64,000 nt of DNA from Hyphomicrobium sp. (GTDB lineage: Bacteria; Pseudomonadota; Alphaproteobacteria; Rhizobiales; Hyphomicrobiaceae), in NCBI RefSeq assembly GCF_003987855.1, contig NZ_RXIZ01000004.1:132220-196219 (forward strand), in the 5' to 3' direction. The notes under the pieces are model-generated. The model was given only the letters and a program-made list of their open reading frames with translations, ran no database searches and was not told the origin of the DNA. Below are positions 19,579 to 28,215 of this stretch, piece by piece. Within the stretch, counting starts at the first letter, position 1, and each line of letters opens with the position of its first letter. Made by a program: the position numbers and the translations under genes.

Positions 19579-20097
19579 ATGGCAGCATCGTCTCCCATGA
19601 AGCCACGACGCTCATTCGAAGAAGGCCATCGCCGCAAGTTCCTGATCGTCGTGGACGAGAGTCAGGAAGTTGAGAGCGCACTCTACTATGCCGCAAGCCG
19701 GGTCCAGCGCTCATCAGGCCTCATCGTCATGCTCTACGTGATCGAGCCGAGCGAGCTTCAGAACTGGGCTGGCGTACGCCAGGTGCAGATCGAGGAAGAG
19801 ACGACCAAAGCAAAGGCGCTGTTCCGACTTTTCCGCCGCAAGCTCGGCCATGCGGGTTTTGAGGTCGTCGAAACCGAAGACGTCATCCGCGAGGGGCGCA
19901 CGGGCGAAGAAGTTAATAAGCTGATCGCCGAAGACGAGGACATCGCCATCCTCGTTCTCGGCGCTTCGAACGACGCAGCCGGCCCCGGACCACTGGTGGC
20001 TTCACTCGCCACGGCAAGGGCATCCGGAGGTTTTGCTGTACCCGTGACCGTCGTGCCTGGCCAACTATCCCTCGCTGAAATCAAGGCACTGGCCTAA
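19579..20097 (+). CDS. Universal stress protein (UspA family)
   Basis: The protein of about 172 residues has one Usp domain: FLIVVDESQEVESALYYAA at its start, LIVMLYVIEP, and a later ILVLGASNDAAGPGPLV segment in the place of the ATP-binding glycine loop. The start is uncertain (ATG 19579 or 19597); no clear ribosome site distinguishes them. Usp proteins respond to starvation or stress and often bind ATP; the role here is unknown. It lies 71 bases after trpS. Confidence 0.88.
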   Translation: MAASSPMKPRRSFEEGHRRKFLIVVDESQEVESALYYAASRVQRSSGLIVMLYVIEPSELQNWAGVRQVQIEEETTKAKALFRLFRRKLGHAGFEVVETEDVIREGRTGEEVNKLIAEDEDIAILVLGASNDAAGPGPLVASLATARASGGFAVPVTVVPGQLSLAEIKALA

Positions 20098-20222
20098 ATT
20101 GCCTCACGATTAGTACATGGCCCGCTCCTCGACATGGCGGGGACGAGAACCTATATCTGAGGCCTCCTGATCACCCCAGCGCGGGCGGTGCGCGCCAAGC
20201 ACCGAGCACGAAGTGAGGCACC

Positions 20223-20777
20223 ATGTTCATTCAGACGGAAGCGACGCCCAATCCGGCAACGCTGAAGTTCATCCCCGGGCGCGATGTTCTCGCTGACGGC
20301 ACGGCCGACTTCCGCTCGAAGACGGACGCAGCCGTTTCCCCGCTCGCGACCCGCCTATTTGCTATCGACGGTGTCGATGGCGTGTTTCTGGGGTCCGACT
20401 TCATCTCCGTGACCAAGGGCGACATCGAGTGGCAGCACCTGAAGCCGATGATCCTTGGCGCCATCATGGATCATTACATGTCCGGCGCGCCTGCCACGGG
20501 CGCGGAAGATGCCAACGATGTCGCGACAGAAAGCTACGATCCCGGAGATGAATCGATCGTCGCGACGATCAAGGAGCTTCTTGAGACACGCGTCCGCCCG
20601 GCTGTTGCGCAGGACGGCGGCGACATCACCTTTGCGAGCTTCCGCGATGGCGTGGTCTATCTCCACATGCGGGGCGCCTGCTCTGGCTGCCCGAGTTCGA
20701 CGGCCACGCTTCGCCACGGCATCGAGAATCTGCTGAAGCACTTCCTCCCCGAAGTGCAGGCGGTCCAGGCGGCGTGA
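20223..20777 (+). CDS. NifU/Nfu-type iron-sulfur cluster scaffold protein
   Basis: The 184-aa protein has an N-terminal Nfu_N domain (MFIQTEATPNPATLKFIPG) and a C-terminal NifU-like domain with the CSGC cluster-binding motif (GACSGCPSS). This two-domain organisation matches alphaproteobacterial/mitochondrial NFU1, a carrier that hands 4Fe-4S clusters to targets such as lipoyl synthase. An intrinsic terminator follows 20 bases after the stop. Confidence 0.95.
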   Translation: MFIQTEATPNPATLKFIPGRDVLADGTADFRSKTDAAVSPLATRLFAIDGVDGVFLGSDFISVTKGDIEWQHLKPMILGAIMDHYMSGAPATGAEDANDVATESYDPGDESIVATIKELLETRVRPAVAQDGGDITFASFRDGVVYLHMRGACSGCPSSTATLRHGIENLLKHFLPEVQAVQAA

Positions 20778-20796
20778 CGTAGATTTCCCACCTTTG

Positions 20797-20824
20797 AACC
20801 CCGCCTCGGCGGGGTTCTTCGTTT
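20797..20824 (+). terminator. Rho-independent terminator after the Nfu gene
   Basis: Stem AACCCCGC / GCGGGGTT with loop CTCG, then TTCTTCGTTT. It lies between the Nfu gene and the RutE-like gene. Confidence 0.8.
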
Positions 20825-20839
20825 CTGGGCTCAAACATC

Positions 20840-21442
20840 ATGGAAGCCGAAATGAACCAGCCTCTCGATCAAGCCGCGCTCGACCAGTTATTCGATAAGG
20901 CCCGCACCAACAACAAATGGCAGCCACGAGAGGTGCCAGACACGCTGCTGAAGCAGATCGTGGAGCATATGAGGTGGGGCCCGACGAGCGCCAACTGCTC
21001 GCCGGCGCGGATCGTGTTCGTCAAATCGGCGGAAGCGAAGGCGCGGCTGAAGCCCCACCTCAGCGCCGGCAATGTCGAAAAGACAATGGCGGCCCCCGCC
21101 ACGGCAATCATCGGCTACGACCTGAATTTCTACGAGTACCTGCCCCGGCTCTATCCGCCGGCCGATGCAAAGAGCTGGTTTGTTGGCAAGAAGGCGCACG
21201 CCGACACGACGGCCTTCCGCAACGGCAGCCTCCAAGGAGGTTATTTCATTTTGGCGGCAAGGGCCCTTGGTCTGGATTGTGGCCCGATGTCTGGCTTCGA
21301 CAACGCTGCCGTCGACGCTGAATTCTTTGCGGGCACTGAGATTAGGTCCAATTTCCTGTGCAATTTGGGTTTTGGTGACCCGGAAGGGGTTTATCCGCGT
21401 TCGCCACGATTTAGCTTCGACGAAATGGCTACGATCGTTTAA
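20840..21442 (+). CDS. Nitroreductase-fold malonic semialdehyde reductase-like protein (RutE/HadB family)
   Basis: The 200-aa protein matches the RutE subgroup of FMN nitroreductases: [17 protein letters not shown] at the N-terminus, the [22 protein letters not shown]-site segment, and [16 protein letters not shown] near the end. RutE reduces malonic semialdehyde to 3-hydroxypropionate in uracil degradation. No other rut genes are nearby, so it is probably a general NADH/FMN reductase. An alternative ATG lies 12 bases inside. It is 14 bases from tsaB and could share its transcript. Confidence 0.88.
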   Translation: MEAEMNQPLDQAALDQLFDKARTNNKWQPREVPDTLLKQIVEHMRWGPTSANCSPARIVFVKSAEAKARLKPHLSAGNVEKTMAAPATAIIGYDLNFYEYLPRLYPPADAKSWFVGKKAHADTTAFRNGSLQGGYFILAARALGLDCGPMSGFDNAAVDAEFFAGTEIRSNFLCNLGFGDPEGVYPRSPRFSFDEMATIV

Positions 21443-21456
21443 AAGCTGCGCCCGGA

Positions 21457-22155
21457 ATGAATATTCTTTCTTTCGACACCTGTTTCGACGCTTGTTCAGT
21501 AGCTGCGGGCCGCGGACTGCGTTCGCTTACGCCGAGCATATCGTTCGCGTACGAACCGATGCAGAAAGGTCATGCCGAACGCCTCATGCCCATGATTGAG
21601 GCTGTGATGGCCGAGGTTGGTCTCGAGTTTACAGCTCTCGACCGGATAGCAGTCACCTTTGGTCCAGGAACGTTCACGGGTACGCGCATTTCGGTATCGG
21701 CCGCCCGCGCCTTTGCGCTCGCAACGGGAGCCGAATTCGTCGCGCTCTCGAGCTTGAGGCTGATGGCGATGAGCGCTCGTATTCCGGCCGCGCCCACTCC
21801 GTTGGTTGCGATCGCCACCGATGCGCGGCGGGACGAAGTCTATCTTGAGGTCTTTGACCGGCATACGCTGAGAACGGTCGTTCCGCCTCAATGCCTCCCC
21901 ATCGCTGACGCCGCCCGTATGCTGGGCTCGGGCCCAATCGTCATTGCGGGGTCGGGAGGCCCTGCGCTTGCCGCCGCCGCAAAGATGGAAGGCGTCGACG
22001 CCGAGGCAATTCTCCCTGACCTTTTGCCCGATGCCCTCAATGTGCTGTTTCCAGCATGCGAAATGGCTGTGACCGACACGTTGCGGCCGCTTTACCTGCG
22101 CGCGCCCGATGCCAAGCCGCCCCCTCCAAGTCCCTTCATCGGAGCCGGCGCATGA
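21457..22155 (+). CDS. tsaB: tRNA threonylcarbamoyladenosine biosynthesis protein TsaB
   Basis: The 232-aa ASKHA-fold protein starts MNILSFDTCFDACSVA and has the TsaB signature VTFGPGTFTGTRISVSAAR. It partners with TsaD and TsaE to make t6A37 in ANN-decoding tRNAs. The stop overlaps the rimI start by ATGA, as in most Alphaproteobacteria. It opens a long forward-transcribed cluster. Confidence 0.95.
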   Translation: MNILSFDTCFDACSVAAGRGLRSLTPSISFAYEPMQKGHAERLMPMIEAVMAEVGLEFTALDRIAVTFGPGTFTGTRISVSAARAFALATGAEFVALSSLRLMAMSARIPAAPTPLVAIATDARRDEVYLEVFDRHTLRTVVPPQCLPIADAARMLGSGPIVIAGSGGPALAAAAKMEGVDAEAILPDLLPDALNVLFPACEMAVTDTLRPLYLRAPDAKPPPPSPFIGAGA

Positions 22156-22661
22156 CGAATGTCACGCCGTTCCGGAACGTAAAGCACGCGAGCATGCTCT
22201 GGGCCTCCCCTGACCGCGCGGAAGAGATCGCGGCACTCCATGCAAAATTATTCAGTCCCGCCTGGGACGCCGCTGCCATCCAATCCTTCCTCGAACATCC
22301 CGCCGCGACATCCCTGATCGCTGTCGCCGGTGGACAAAAGAAGACCGTCATCGGCTTCTTGATCGGACAGCTCGCCGCCGACGAAGCAGAAATCTTATCG
22401 ATTGGCGTTTCGCCCGATTGGCAGCGTGTAGGCCTCGCAACCGGCTTGCTGGAAGGCTTGACGCGGGCCGCTCGCCGAGGCGACGCAAAGCGGATCTTTC
22501 TGGAAGTTGCAGAGGACAACACAGCGGGGCTCGCGCTCTACCGCAAGCTGGGATTCACCGAGGCCGGCCGCCGAAAACGCTACTATGAGCGGCCGGGAAG
22601 CGCTGCCGTTGACGCGCTGACCCTTGTTCTCGACCTCGATTTGCCGAACCAGGCCGGCTGA
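22152..22661 (+). CDS. rimI: Ribosomal-protein-alanine N-acetyltransferase RimI-like
   Basis: This 169-aa GNAT enzyme has the acetyl-CoA-binding segment ILSIGVSPDWQRVGLATGLL (motif A, Q/R-x-x-G-x-A) and the family's EVAEDNTAGLALYRKLGF. RimI acetylates ribosomal protein S18. The start is set by ATGA overlap with tsaB; the longer open frame inside tsaB is a shadow. Coupling to tsaB is a conserved arrangement. Confidence 0.93.
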   Translation: MTNVTPFRNVKHASMLWASPDRAEEIAALHAKLFSPAWDAAAIQSFLEHPAATSLIAVAGGQKKTVIGFLIGQLAADEAEILSIGVSPDWQRVGLATGLLEGLTRAARRGDAKRIFLEVAEDNTAGLALYRKLGFTEAGRRKRYYERPGSAAVDALTLVLDLDLPNQAG

Positions 22662-22743
22662 TATGGACGCGGAGCCTTGTCACTGCCTATAAGGCCGCCA
22701 TACTCGGGCGACGCGAAATCGTCCTCAGCAAAGCTTCATCGTC

Positions 22744-23199
22744 ATGACCGCACCTTCGGGGAAATCCGAAACATCCATCGAAATGCGATGCGCGGAGTGC
22801 GGCCTCAGGATGACCGGGCAAAGACGCGTTATCGCGCAGGTTCTGTCGGCCGCGAAAGACCATCCGGATGTCGACGAAGTCCACCGCCGCGCCCACGCAG
22901 TCGATTCCCGGATTTCTCTTTCGACGGTCTATCGAACGCTCAAGCTTTTCTCTGAGAAAGGCATCCTGGAGCGGCACGATTTCGGCCATGGTCGCGGCCG
23001 ATATGAACCCGCGCCAAGAGAACATCACGATCATCTGGTCGATATCGAAACCGGTCGCGTGATCGAGTTCTCGAATTCGGATATCGAAGCGCTGCAGGAG
23101 CGGGTCGCCAAGGATCTCGGGTTCGAACTCGTCGGGCATCGGCTAGAACTTTACGGCGTGCCGTTGACGAAGAAGAGATCTTCCGGCCGGAAAGGCTGA
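22744..23199 (+). CDS. fur: Fur-family transcriptional regulator (Fur/Mur type)
   Basis: The 151-aa protein has the winged-helix DNA-binding domain (LRMTGQRRVIAQVL, RISLSTVYRTLKLF) and the metal site HHDH (residues 94-97) in REHHDHLVDIETGRVIEF. The CxxC zinc pair found in many Fur proteins is absent after HHDH. In Hyphomicrobiales the protein at this locus is often the manganese-responsive Mur, so Fur versus Mur cannot be decided from sequence alone. A second family member, Irr, lies at 47399. It sits between rimI and a plsC-type gene. Confidence 0.93.
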   Translation: MTAPSGKSETSIEMRCAECGLRMTGQRRVIAQVLSAAKDHPDVDEVHRRAHAVDSRISLSTVYRTLKLFSEKGILERHDFGHGRGRYEPAPREHHDHLVDIETGRVIEFSNSDIEALQERVAKDLGFELVGHRLELYGVPLTKKRSSGRKG

Positions 23200-23207
23200 T
23201 TGACACG

Positions 23208-24089
23208 ATGGCAAACGGATCGCTTCGCGCTTCGGCGGTTCTGGCAGGCTTCTTCGCCTTCACTCTGCCATTGATGCCGGTCCAGGCGCTGCTGCTGAAG
23301 ACCGCGCAGAAATCCGCCCGCCGGTTTCCGAACTGGTACCACAAGAATGTGTGCCGAATTCTGGGCATCACGCTGAAGATCGAGGGCCAGGTTGTCGAGA
23401 ACAAGCCGGTGCTGCTTGTTTGCAATCACACATCTTGGCTCGACATCCCGGTGCTTTCGGCCCTGGCGCCGGTGTCTTTTGTTGCCAAGCTCGAGGTTGG
23501 AAGCTGGCCGTTCGTATCCGCGCTCGCGCGTCTTCAGCGCTCCGTTTTCGTCGATCGCACGCGGCGGCACGCGACCGGCGAGGCCGCCACCGCGATCACC
23601 TCACGTTTGAAGCAAGGCGACACGATCGTTCTATTCGCTGAAGGCACATCGAGCGACGGCAATCGCGTGCTGCCGTTCAAGACCTCTCTGTTCGGCGCTG
23701 TCGCGAGCCAGGATGGAGCAGCCAGGACCGATATCGTCGTACAGACGGCAGCCGTCGTCTACACGCACGTCCGGGGCGTCCCTTTGACCCGTGCCGATCG
23801 CCCGCGCATCGGCTGGTACGGCGACATGGAAATGACGTCTCACGCCTGGGGCGTTCTGCGCTCCGGCCCGATCACCGTCACGATCAAAGTTGATCCGCCC
23901 GTGCCGTTGTCCGAGTTCAAGGACCGCAAGGATCTAGCCCTCAGGACCGAACGCGCTGTCCGCACCGCTGTGCTCGGCATTTTGCGCGGACGCCCCGGCG
24001 ATCCGAGGCTCGTCCCCGTTGAGCCAAGCCCCGAAGTTCGCCGCCAGAAAGTCGCCGTGGCCCTCGCCCGCAGCGAGAAATGGACATAA
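23208..24089 (+). CDS. 1-acyl-sn-glycerol-3-phosphate acyltransferase family protein (PlsC/OlsA-like)
   Basis: The 293-aa protein has an N-terminal hydrophobic segment and the acyltransferase motifs NHTSWLD (HX4D catalytic motif, about residue 73) and FAEGTSSDG (substrate-binding EGT). PlsC enzymes acylate lysophosphatidic acid at the inner membrane; the related OlsA acylates lyso-ornithine lipid. Sequence inspection does not separate the two. The OlsB-like gene at 7537 makes OlsA possible. It starts 8 bases after fur. Confidence 0.93.
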   Translation: MANGSLRASAVLAGFFAFTLPLMPVQALLLKTAQKSARRFPNWYHKNVCRILGITLKIEGQVVENKPVLLVCNHTSWLDIPVLSALAPVSFVAKLEVGSWPFVSALARLQRSVFVDRTRRHATGEAATAITSRLKQGDTIVLFAEGTSSDGNRVLPFKTSLFGAVASQDGAARTDIVVQTAAVVYTHVRGVPLTRADRPRIGWYGDMEMTSHAWGVLRSGPITVTIKVDPPVPLSEFKDRKDLALRTERAVRTAVLGILRGRPGDPRLVPVEPSPEVRRQKVAVALARSEKWT

Positions 24090-24101
24090 AAGCCACATTC
24101 T

Positions 24102-25514
24102 GTGCTATGCGCATGCCGGCAAAATGCCTTGAGCGAAACCCCTTATTTGACCGGCCGAGACGACGTGCAGCGCCCGAGTACCAAAAGCTATTTCCTGAAG
24201 ACGTTCGGCTGCCAGATGAACGTCTACGACAGCGAGCGTATGACCGAGTCGCTGACGCGCGACGGCTACAGCGAAACGGCCGAAATAGCCGACGCCGACC
24301 TTGTCATCCTCAATACCTGCCACATTCGCGAGAAAGCCGCTGAAAAGGTCTATTCGGACCTAGGGCGCATCCGCGACATGAAAGATGCTCGCAAACGCGA
24401 CGGCAAGGATACCGTGATCGCCGTAACGGGTTGTGTCGCTCAGGCGGAAGGACGCGAGATCACGACTCGGCAGCCCGCTGTTGATCTCGTAATCGGACCG
24501 CAAAGCTATCACCGCCTGCCGGAGCTGATCGCCCGTGTGGGAAACACGCGTGAGCGCATCGTCGAAACAGAGTTTCCTGGTGACGAAAAATTCGATCGCA
24601 TGAGCGCGCCGCGGCGCGTGGTTTCCCCATCCGCATTTCTCACGGTCCAGGAAGGCTGCGATAAGTTTTGCACTTTTTGCGTCGTTCCATATACGCGCGG
24701 CGCTGAGTTCTCGCGCCCGCTTGCAAAGATTGAAAACGAAGCGCGGGAGCTGATTGCGGCCGGTGCGCGCGAATTGGTTTTGCTCGGCCAGAACGTCAAT
24801 GCCTACCACGGTGAAGGCCACAGCGGACGTTCGATCGGACTTGCCGAATTGATCCGCAGATTGGCCGATATCGATGGCCTTGAGCGCATCCGCTATACGA
24901 CGAGCCACCCGCGCGACATGGACGACGATTTAATCGCCGCCCACGGCGAAGTCCCGCAGTTGATGCCATTCCTGCACCTGCCGATCCAATCGGGATCGGA
25001 TCGCATGCTCGCAGCTATGAACCGCAAGCATAAGACGGGAGAGTACATCGATATTATCGATCGCATTCGAAGTGCGCGACCTGATATCGCCCTGTCGAGT
25101 GATTTCATTGTCGGCTTCCCGGGAGAGACCGCAGACGAGGCCGAAGACACCCTCAAACTGGTGGCGGCCGTGGGTTTTGCTCAGGCATATTCTTTCAAAT
25201 ACAGCCCGCGCCCCGGCACCCCGGCCTCATCGCTAGGTGACCAAGTCCCTGATGAGGTGAAATCCGAGCGCCTCCAGCGTCTACAAGCCCTCCTCGAAGA
25301 CCAGCAGACTGAATTCAATCAGCGAAGCCTGGGCGCCACGGTGCCCGTCCTTTTCGAGCGCAAAGGCCGCCAGCCAGGTGAGTTCGTCGGCCGCACTCCC
25401 CATCTACAGCTTGTACATGCAGTTGCGGATGGCGATATTGTTGGGCGGACGATGGGCGTGACCGTTACGGAAGCCCGTCGCGCCAGCCTGTCCGGTGTCA
25501 TCGCGTCGGCATAA
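24102..25514 (+). CDS. miaB: tRNA-2-methylthio-N6-isopentenyladenosine37 methylthiotransferase MiaB
   Basis: The protein carries the N-terminal UPF0004 domain with three cluster cysteines ([24 protein letters not shown]), the radical-SAM CxxxCxxC motif in [17 protein letters not shown], and a C-terminal TRAM domain. It adds a methylthio group to i6A37 of tRNAs. The start is uncertain: GTG at 24102 gives 470 residues, TTG at 24129 removes nine. It follows the acyltransferase by 12 bases. Confidence 0.96.
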   Translation: MLCACRQNALSETPYLTGRDDVQRPSTKSYFLKTFGCQMNVYDSERMTESLTRDGYSETAEIADADLVILNTCHIREKAAEKVYSDLGRIRDMKDARKRDGKDTVIAVTGCVAQAEGREITTRQPAVDLVIGPQSYHRLPELIARVGNTRERIVETEFPGDEKFDRMSAPRRVVSPSAFLTVQEGCDKFCTFCVVPYTRGAEFSRPLAKIENEARELIAAGARELVLLGQNVNAYHGEGHSGRSIGLAELIRRLADIDGLERIRYTTSHPRDMDDDLIAAHGEVPQLMPFLHLPIQSGSDRMLAAMNRKHKTGEYIDIIDRIRSARPDIALSSDFIVGFPGETADEAEDTLKLVAAVGFAQAYSFKYSPRPGTPASSLGDQVPDEVKSERLQRLQALLEDQQTEFNQRSLGATVPVLFERKGRQPGEFVGRTPHLQLVHAVADGDIVGRTMGVTVTEARRASLSGVIASA

Positions 25515-25524
25515 AGGAGCGATA

Positions 25525-25596
25525 ATGGCTCGCGTCGGTTTGTTGTGCGTTAACCACGCCGAGCGGTCCCGAACCTTCAACTGCGTGATAACGTGA
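25525..25596 (+). CDS. Possible 23-codon leader ORF upstream of phoH
   Basis: An ATG at 25525 has AAGGAG five bases upstream, one of the best ribosome sites in the window. The frame is only 23 codons and ends 19 bases before phoH. No family is recognisable. It may be a translated leader or chance. Confidence 0.25.
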   Translation: MARVGLLCVNHAERSRTFNCVIT

Positions 25597-25615
25597 CTAG
25601 ACGGTCGATTCGCTT

Positions 25616-26656
25616 TTGAACGCTACGGGTAGAAAAACCGCAAGCAAGGGAGTGTCAGGATTGGCAGCATTCCGCGGGTCTTCCGCGTCGGCATCTCGGC
25701 GGCCTTCCAAGGCCGAGCTTGAAACCGCTCGCGTCGTTGTACCCTTCGAAGACAATCGGCTGCTCACGCAGCTGCTTGGGGAATACGATAGCCACCTGGC
25801 CCTCATAGAAGACCGATTGGGCATTGATGCCCACGCCCACGGCAACGTGGTAATCCTGACTGGCCCGGCTGCTGCCTGCGATATCGCAAGAAACGTGCTC
25901 GAACGACTCTACGCTCGCATTCGCAAGGGCGAGGCGGTCGGCGCCGGCGACATCGATGGGCTGATCCGACACGCTCGGGCGGAAGGCACGGTTGCCGAGG
26001 GCCAAGCGCAGATCGCCACCCGGCGCAAAGTCGTCAAAGCGCGCACGCCGACCCAAAGCGAGTACATGCGGGCCATCCAAAAACACGACCTCGTGTTTGG
26101 CGTCGGCCCCGCCGGTACCGGCAAGACTTATATTGCCGTTGCTTTCGCCGCCCATTGCCTGGAGCGCGGCGTTGTCGAGCGCATCATCCTTTCCCGCCCG
26201 GCCGTCGAGGCTGGCGAGCGGCTCGGTTTCTTGCCGGGCGATATGCGCGACAAGGTCGATCCTTACCTCCGACCGCTGTATGACGCCCTTTACGACGTCC
26301 TGCCGCCGGAAAAGGTCGAGCGTGACATCGAAACCGGCGTCATCGAAGTTGCGCCTCTGGCCTTCATGCGCGGACGAACGCTGTCGAACGCTTTCGTCAT
26401 CCTCGACGAAGCTCAGAATACGACGTCGATGCAAATGAAGATGTTTTTGACCCGCATCGGCGAAGGCTCGAAAATGATCGTGACGGGAGACCCCTCCCAG
26501 GTCGACCTCCCGCTCGGCACGAAGTCCGGACTGGTCGAGGCGGTCGATCTTCTGGCGAACGTCGATGACATTTCGATCATCCACTTCGCAGCAGCTGACA
26601 TCGTCCGACGCGATCTGGTCGCCAAGATCGTCGATGCCTACGAGAAGCCGAAGTAG
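25616..26656 (+). CDS. phoH: PhoH family ATPase
   Basis: The 346-aa protein has an N-terminal KH-like region (DRLGIDAHAHGNVVILTGP) and the PhoH ATPase domain with Walker A GPAGTGKT (residues 164-171) and Walker B-like FVILDEAQNTT. It starts with TTG at 25616. PhoH proteins bind RNA and have predicted helicase/nuclease-linked functions. Adjacency to ybeY is almost universal and ties PhoH to RNA maturation. It is three bases from ybeY. Confidence 0.95.
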   Translation: MNATGRKTASKGVSGLAAFRGSSASASRRPSKAELETARVVVPFEDNRLLTQLLGEYDSHLALIEDRLGIDAHAHGNVVILTGPAAACDIARNVLERLYARIRKGEAVGAGDIDGLIRHARAEGTVAEGQAQIATRRKVVKARTPTQSEYMRAIQKHDLVFGVGPAGTGKTYIAVAFAAHCLERGVVERIILSRPAVEAGERLGFLPGDMRDKVDPYLRPLYDALYDVLPPEKVERDIETGVIEVAPLAFMRGRTLSNAFVILDEAQNTTSMQMKMFLTRIGEGSKMIVTGDPSQVDLPLGTKSGLVEAVDLLANVDDISIIHFAAADIVRRDLVAKIVDAYEKPK

Positions 26657-26659
26657 TCT

Positions 26660-27169
26660 ATGCCGGCTTCCCCCCAGGCGACGGCTTCGACCTTCGAAGT
26701 TGAGATCATCGAAGACGACGGCGAATGGCCGGACGTTGCCGCCCTCGCCACTTTGATCGATCGCGCGGCGCTCGCAGCCGTTGACGCCGCCAATGGGCCG
26801 GTTCCCGGCCATGTCTCGGTGGCGCTTTCCTCCGACGCCGTTGTGACAGATCTCAACGGCCGCTTCCGTGGGAAACCCAAGCCCACGAACGTCCTGTCCT
26901 TCCCCGCCGGCCCCGGGTCACCTGGAGGTCAGATCGGCGATATTATTCTGGGTTTTGAGACCGTGAAACGCGAGGCGGTCGAGCAGGACATCTCCCTCGA
27001 TCACCACGTGCAGCATTTGGTCGTCCATGGCGTACTGCACCTTTTGGGCTATGATCATGAGGCCAAGGCTGATGCGGAGCGCATGGAAGCTCTTGAAATA
27101 GAAATACTTTCCAAATTAGGCATAGCAAATCCCTACACGGGCGAGCTGGAAACCGGTACAAGTAGCTGA
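26660..27169 (+). CDS. ybeY: Endoribonuclease YbeY (16S rRNA maturation)
   Basis: The 169-aa protein carries the zinc-binding motif HGVLHLLGYDH with His123, His127 and His133, preceded by the conserved PTNVLSFP and GDIILG. YbeY acts in 16S rRNA 3' end processing and 70S quality control. The ATG starts three bases after the phoH stop, and the gene is followed after 20 bases by the CorC-like gene, forming the usual phoH-ybeY-corC-lnt operon. Confidence 0.96.
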   Translation: MPASPQATASTFEVEIIEDDGEWPDVAALATLIDRAALAAVDAANGPVPGHVSVALSSDAVVTDLNGRFRGKPKPTNVLSFPAGPGSPGGQIGDIILGFETVKREAVEQDISLDHHVQHLVVHGVLHLLGYDHEAKADAERMEALEIEILSKLGIANPYTGELETGTSS

Positions 27170-27189
27170 CCGGGTTTCAACCCAAAGCC

Positions 27190-28215
27190 ATGACTGACAA
27201 CGCACATACCAAGACAGTGTCCGACACCTTCGCAGACGACCCACGGTCGTACGGCACGCTCAACTGGCTTCAGGCGCTTGGCGCCAAGCTCGGGCTCGTC
27301 GTACCCCAAAATGTTCGCGACGCCCTCGAGGGCGCGCTGAAAACCGGCAGCACCGATAATTTCACCGACGCCGAACGCAAGATGCTGGAGCGCCTGCTCC
27401 AGTTCGGCTCGAGCCGCGTCGCCTCCCTGATGGTGCCGCGCGCCGACATCACCGCGCTCGATGAGAACGAGCCGATTTCCGAGCTGCTCCAGACGTTCAA
27501 TGAAGCAGGAGTTTCGCGTATTCCACTGTTCCGGGAAACGCTCGACGATCCACGCGGCATGATCCACATTAAGGATGTGCTGCGTTGGCTCATGACTGAA
27601 GCGACCGGCCAACCGCTGAAAAGCGCGAAGGTCGATCCTGACGCCGAACCGCCTGCGGCAAACCTCTTCGACTTGCGCTCCATCGATCTCAATAAACCGA
27701 TCACCACCGTGAAGATCAGGCGGCAGATCCTGTATGTGCCGCCTTCGATGCCTGCCGTCGACCTTCTCATCCGCATGCAGACGACACGCATTCATATGGC
27801 GCTGGTTGTCGATGAATATGGTGGCACCGACGGCCTCGTCACCATCGAAGATTTGATCGAGCAAGTCGTCGGCAATATCGAAGACGAACACGACGACGAT
27901 GATGAGACAAACATCATCCTCGACCCCAAACTCGGCATCGTCGCTGTTGCGCGCACGCCAATCGAGGAGCTGGAGAAGCACCTCGGCGTCAAGCTCGTGC
28001 CAGATGACGAAGAGACCGAGGTGGATACAATCGGCGGCCTTATCTTCTCCATGCTCGGGCGCGTTCCCGCCCGCGGTGAGTTGATACGTCACCCGACCGG
28101 CGTCGAATTCGAAGTGCTCGATGCCGATCCGCGTCGCGTGAAGAAGCTGAAGGTTCACCCGCCTCGCCCGCCCGCGACCAACACCAAGACGTTGCCTGAA
28201 GCGCCGAAGGCGTGA
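27190..28215 (+). CDS. CBS-domain protein, CorC/HlyC family
   Basis: The 341-aa soluble protein has two CBS domains (MVPRADITALDENEPISEL and VPPSMPAVDLLIRMQTTR) and a C-terminal CorC_HlyC transporter-associated domain (VDTIGGLIFSMLGRVPARGE). There is no membrane DUF21 domain, so it is the stand-alone CorC type. Such proteins are implicated in magnesium/cobalt efflux and, by linkage, in lipoprotein acylation. The stop overlaps the start of lnt by ATGA. Confidence 0.93.
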   Translation: MTDNAHTKTVSDTFADDPRSYGTLNWLQALGAKLGLVVPQNVRDALEGALKTGSTDNFTDAERKMLERLLQFGSSRVASLMVPRADITALDENEPISELLQTFNEAGVSRIPLFRETLDDPRGMIHIKDVLRWLMTEATGQPLKSAKVDPDAEPPAANLFDLRSIDLNKPITTVKIRRQILYVPPSMPAVDLLIRMQTTRIHMALVVDEYGGTDGLVTIEDLIEQVVGNIEDEHDDDDETNIILDPKLGIVAVARTPIEELEKHLGVKLVPDDEETEVDTIGGLIFSMLGRVPARGELIRHPTGVEFEVLDADPRRVKKLKVHPPRPPATNTKTLPEAPKA

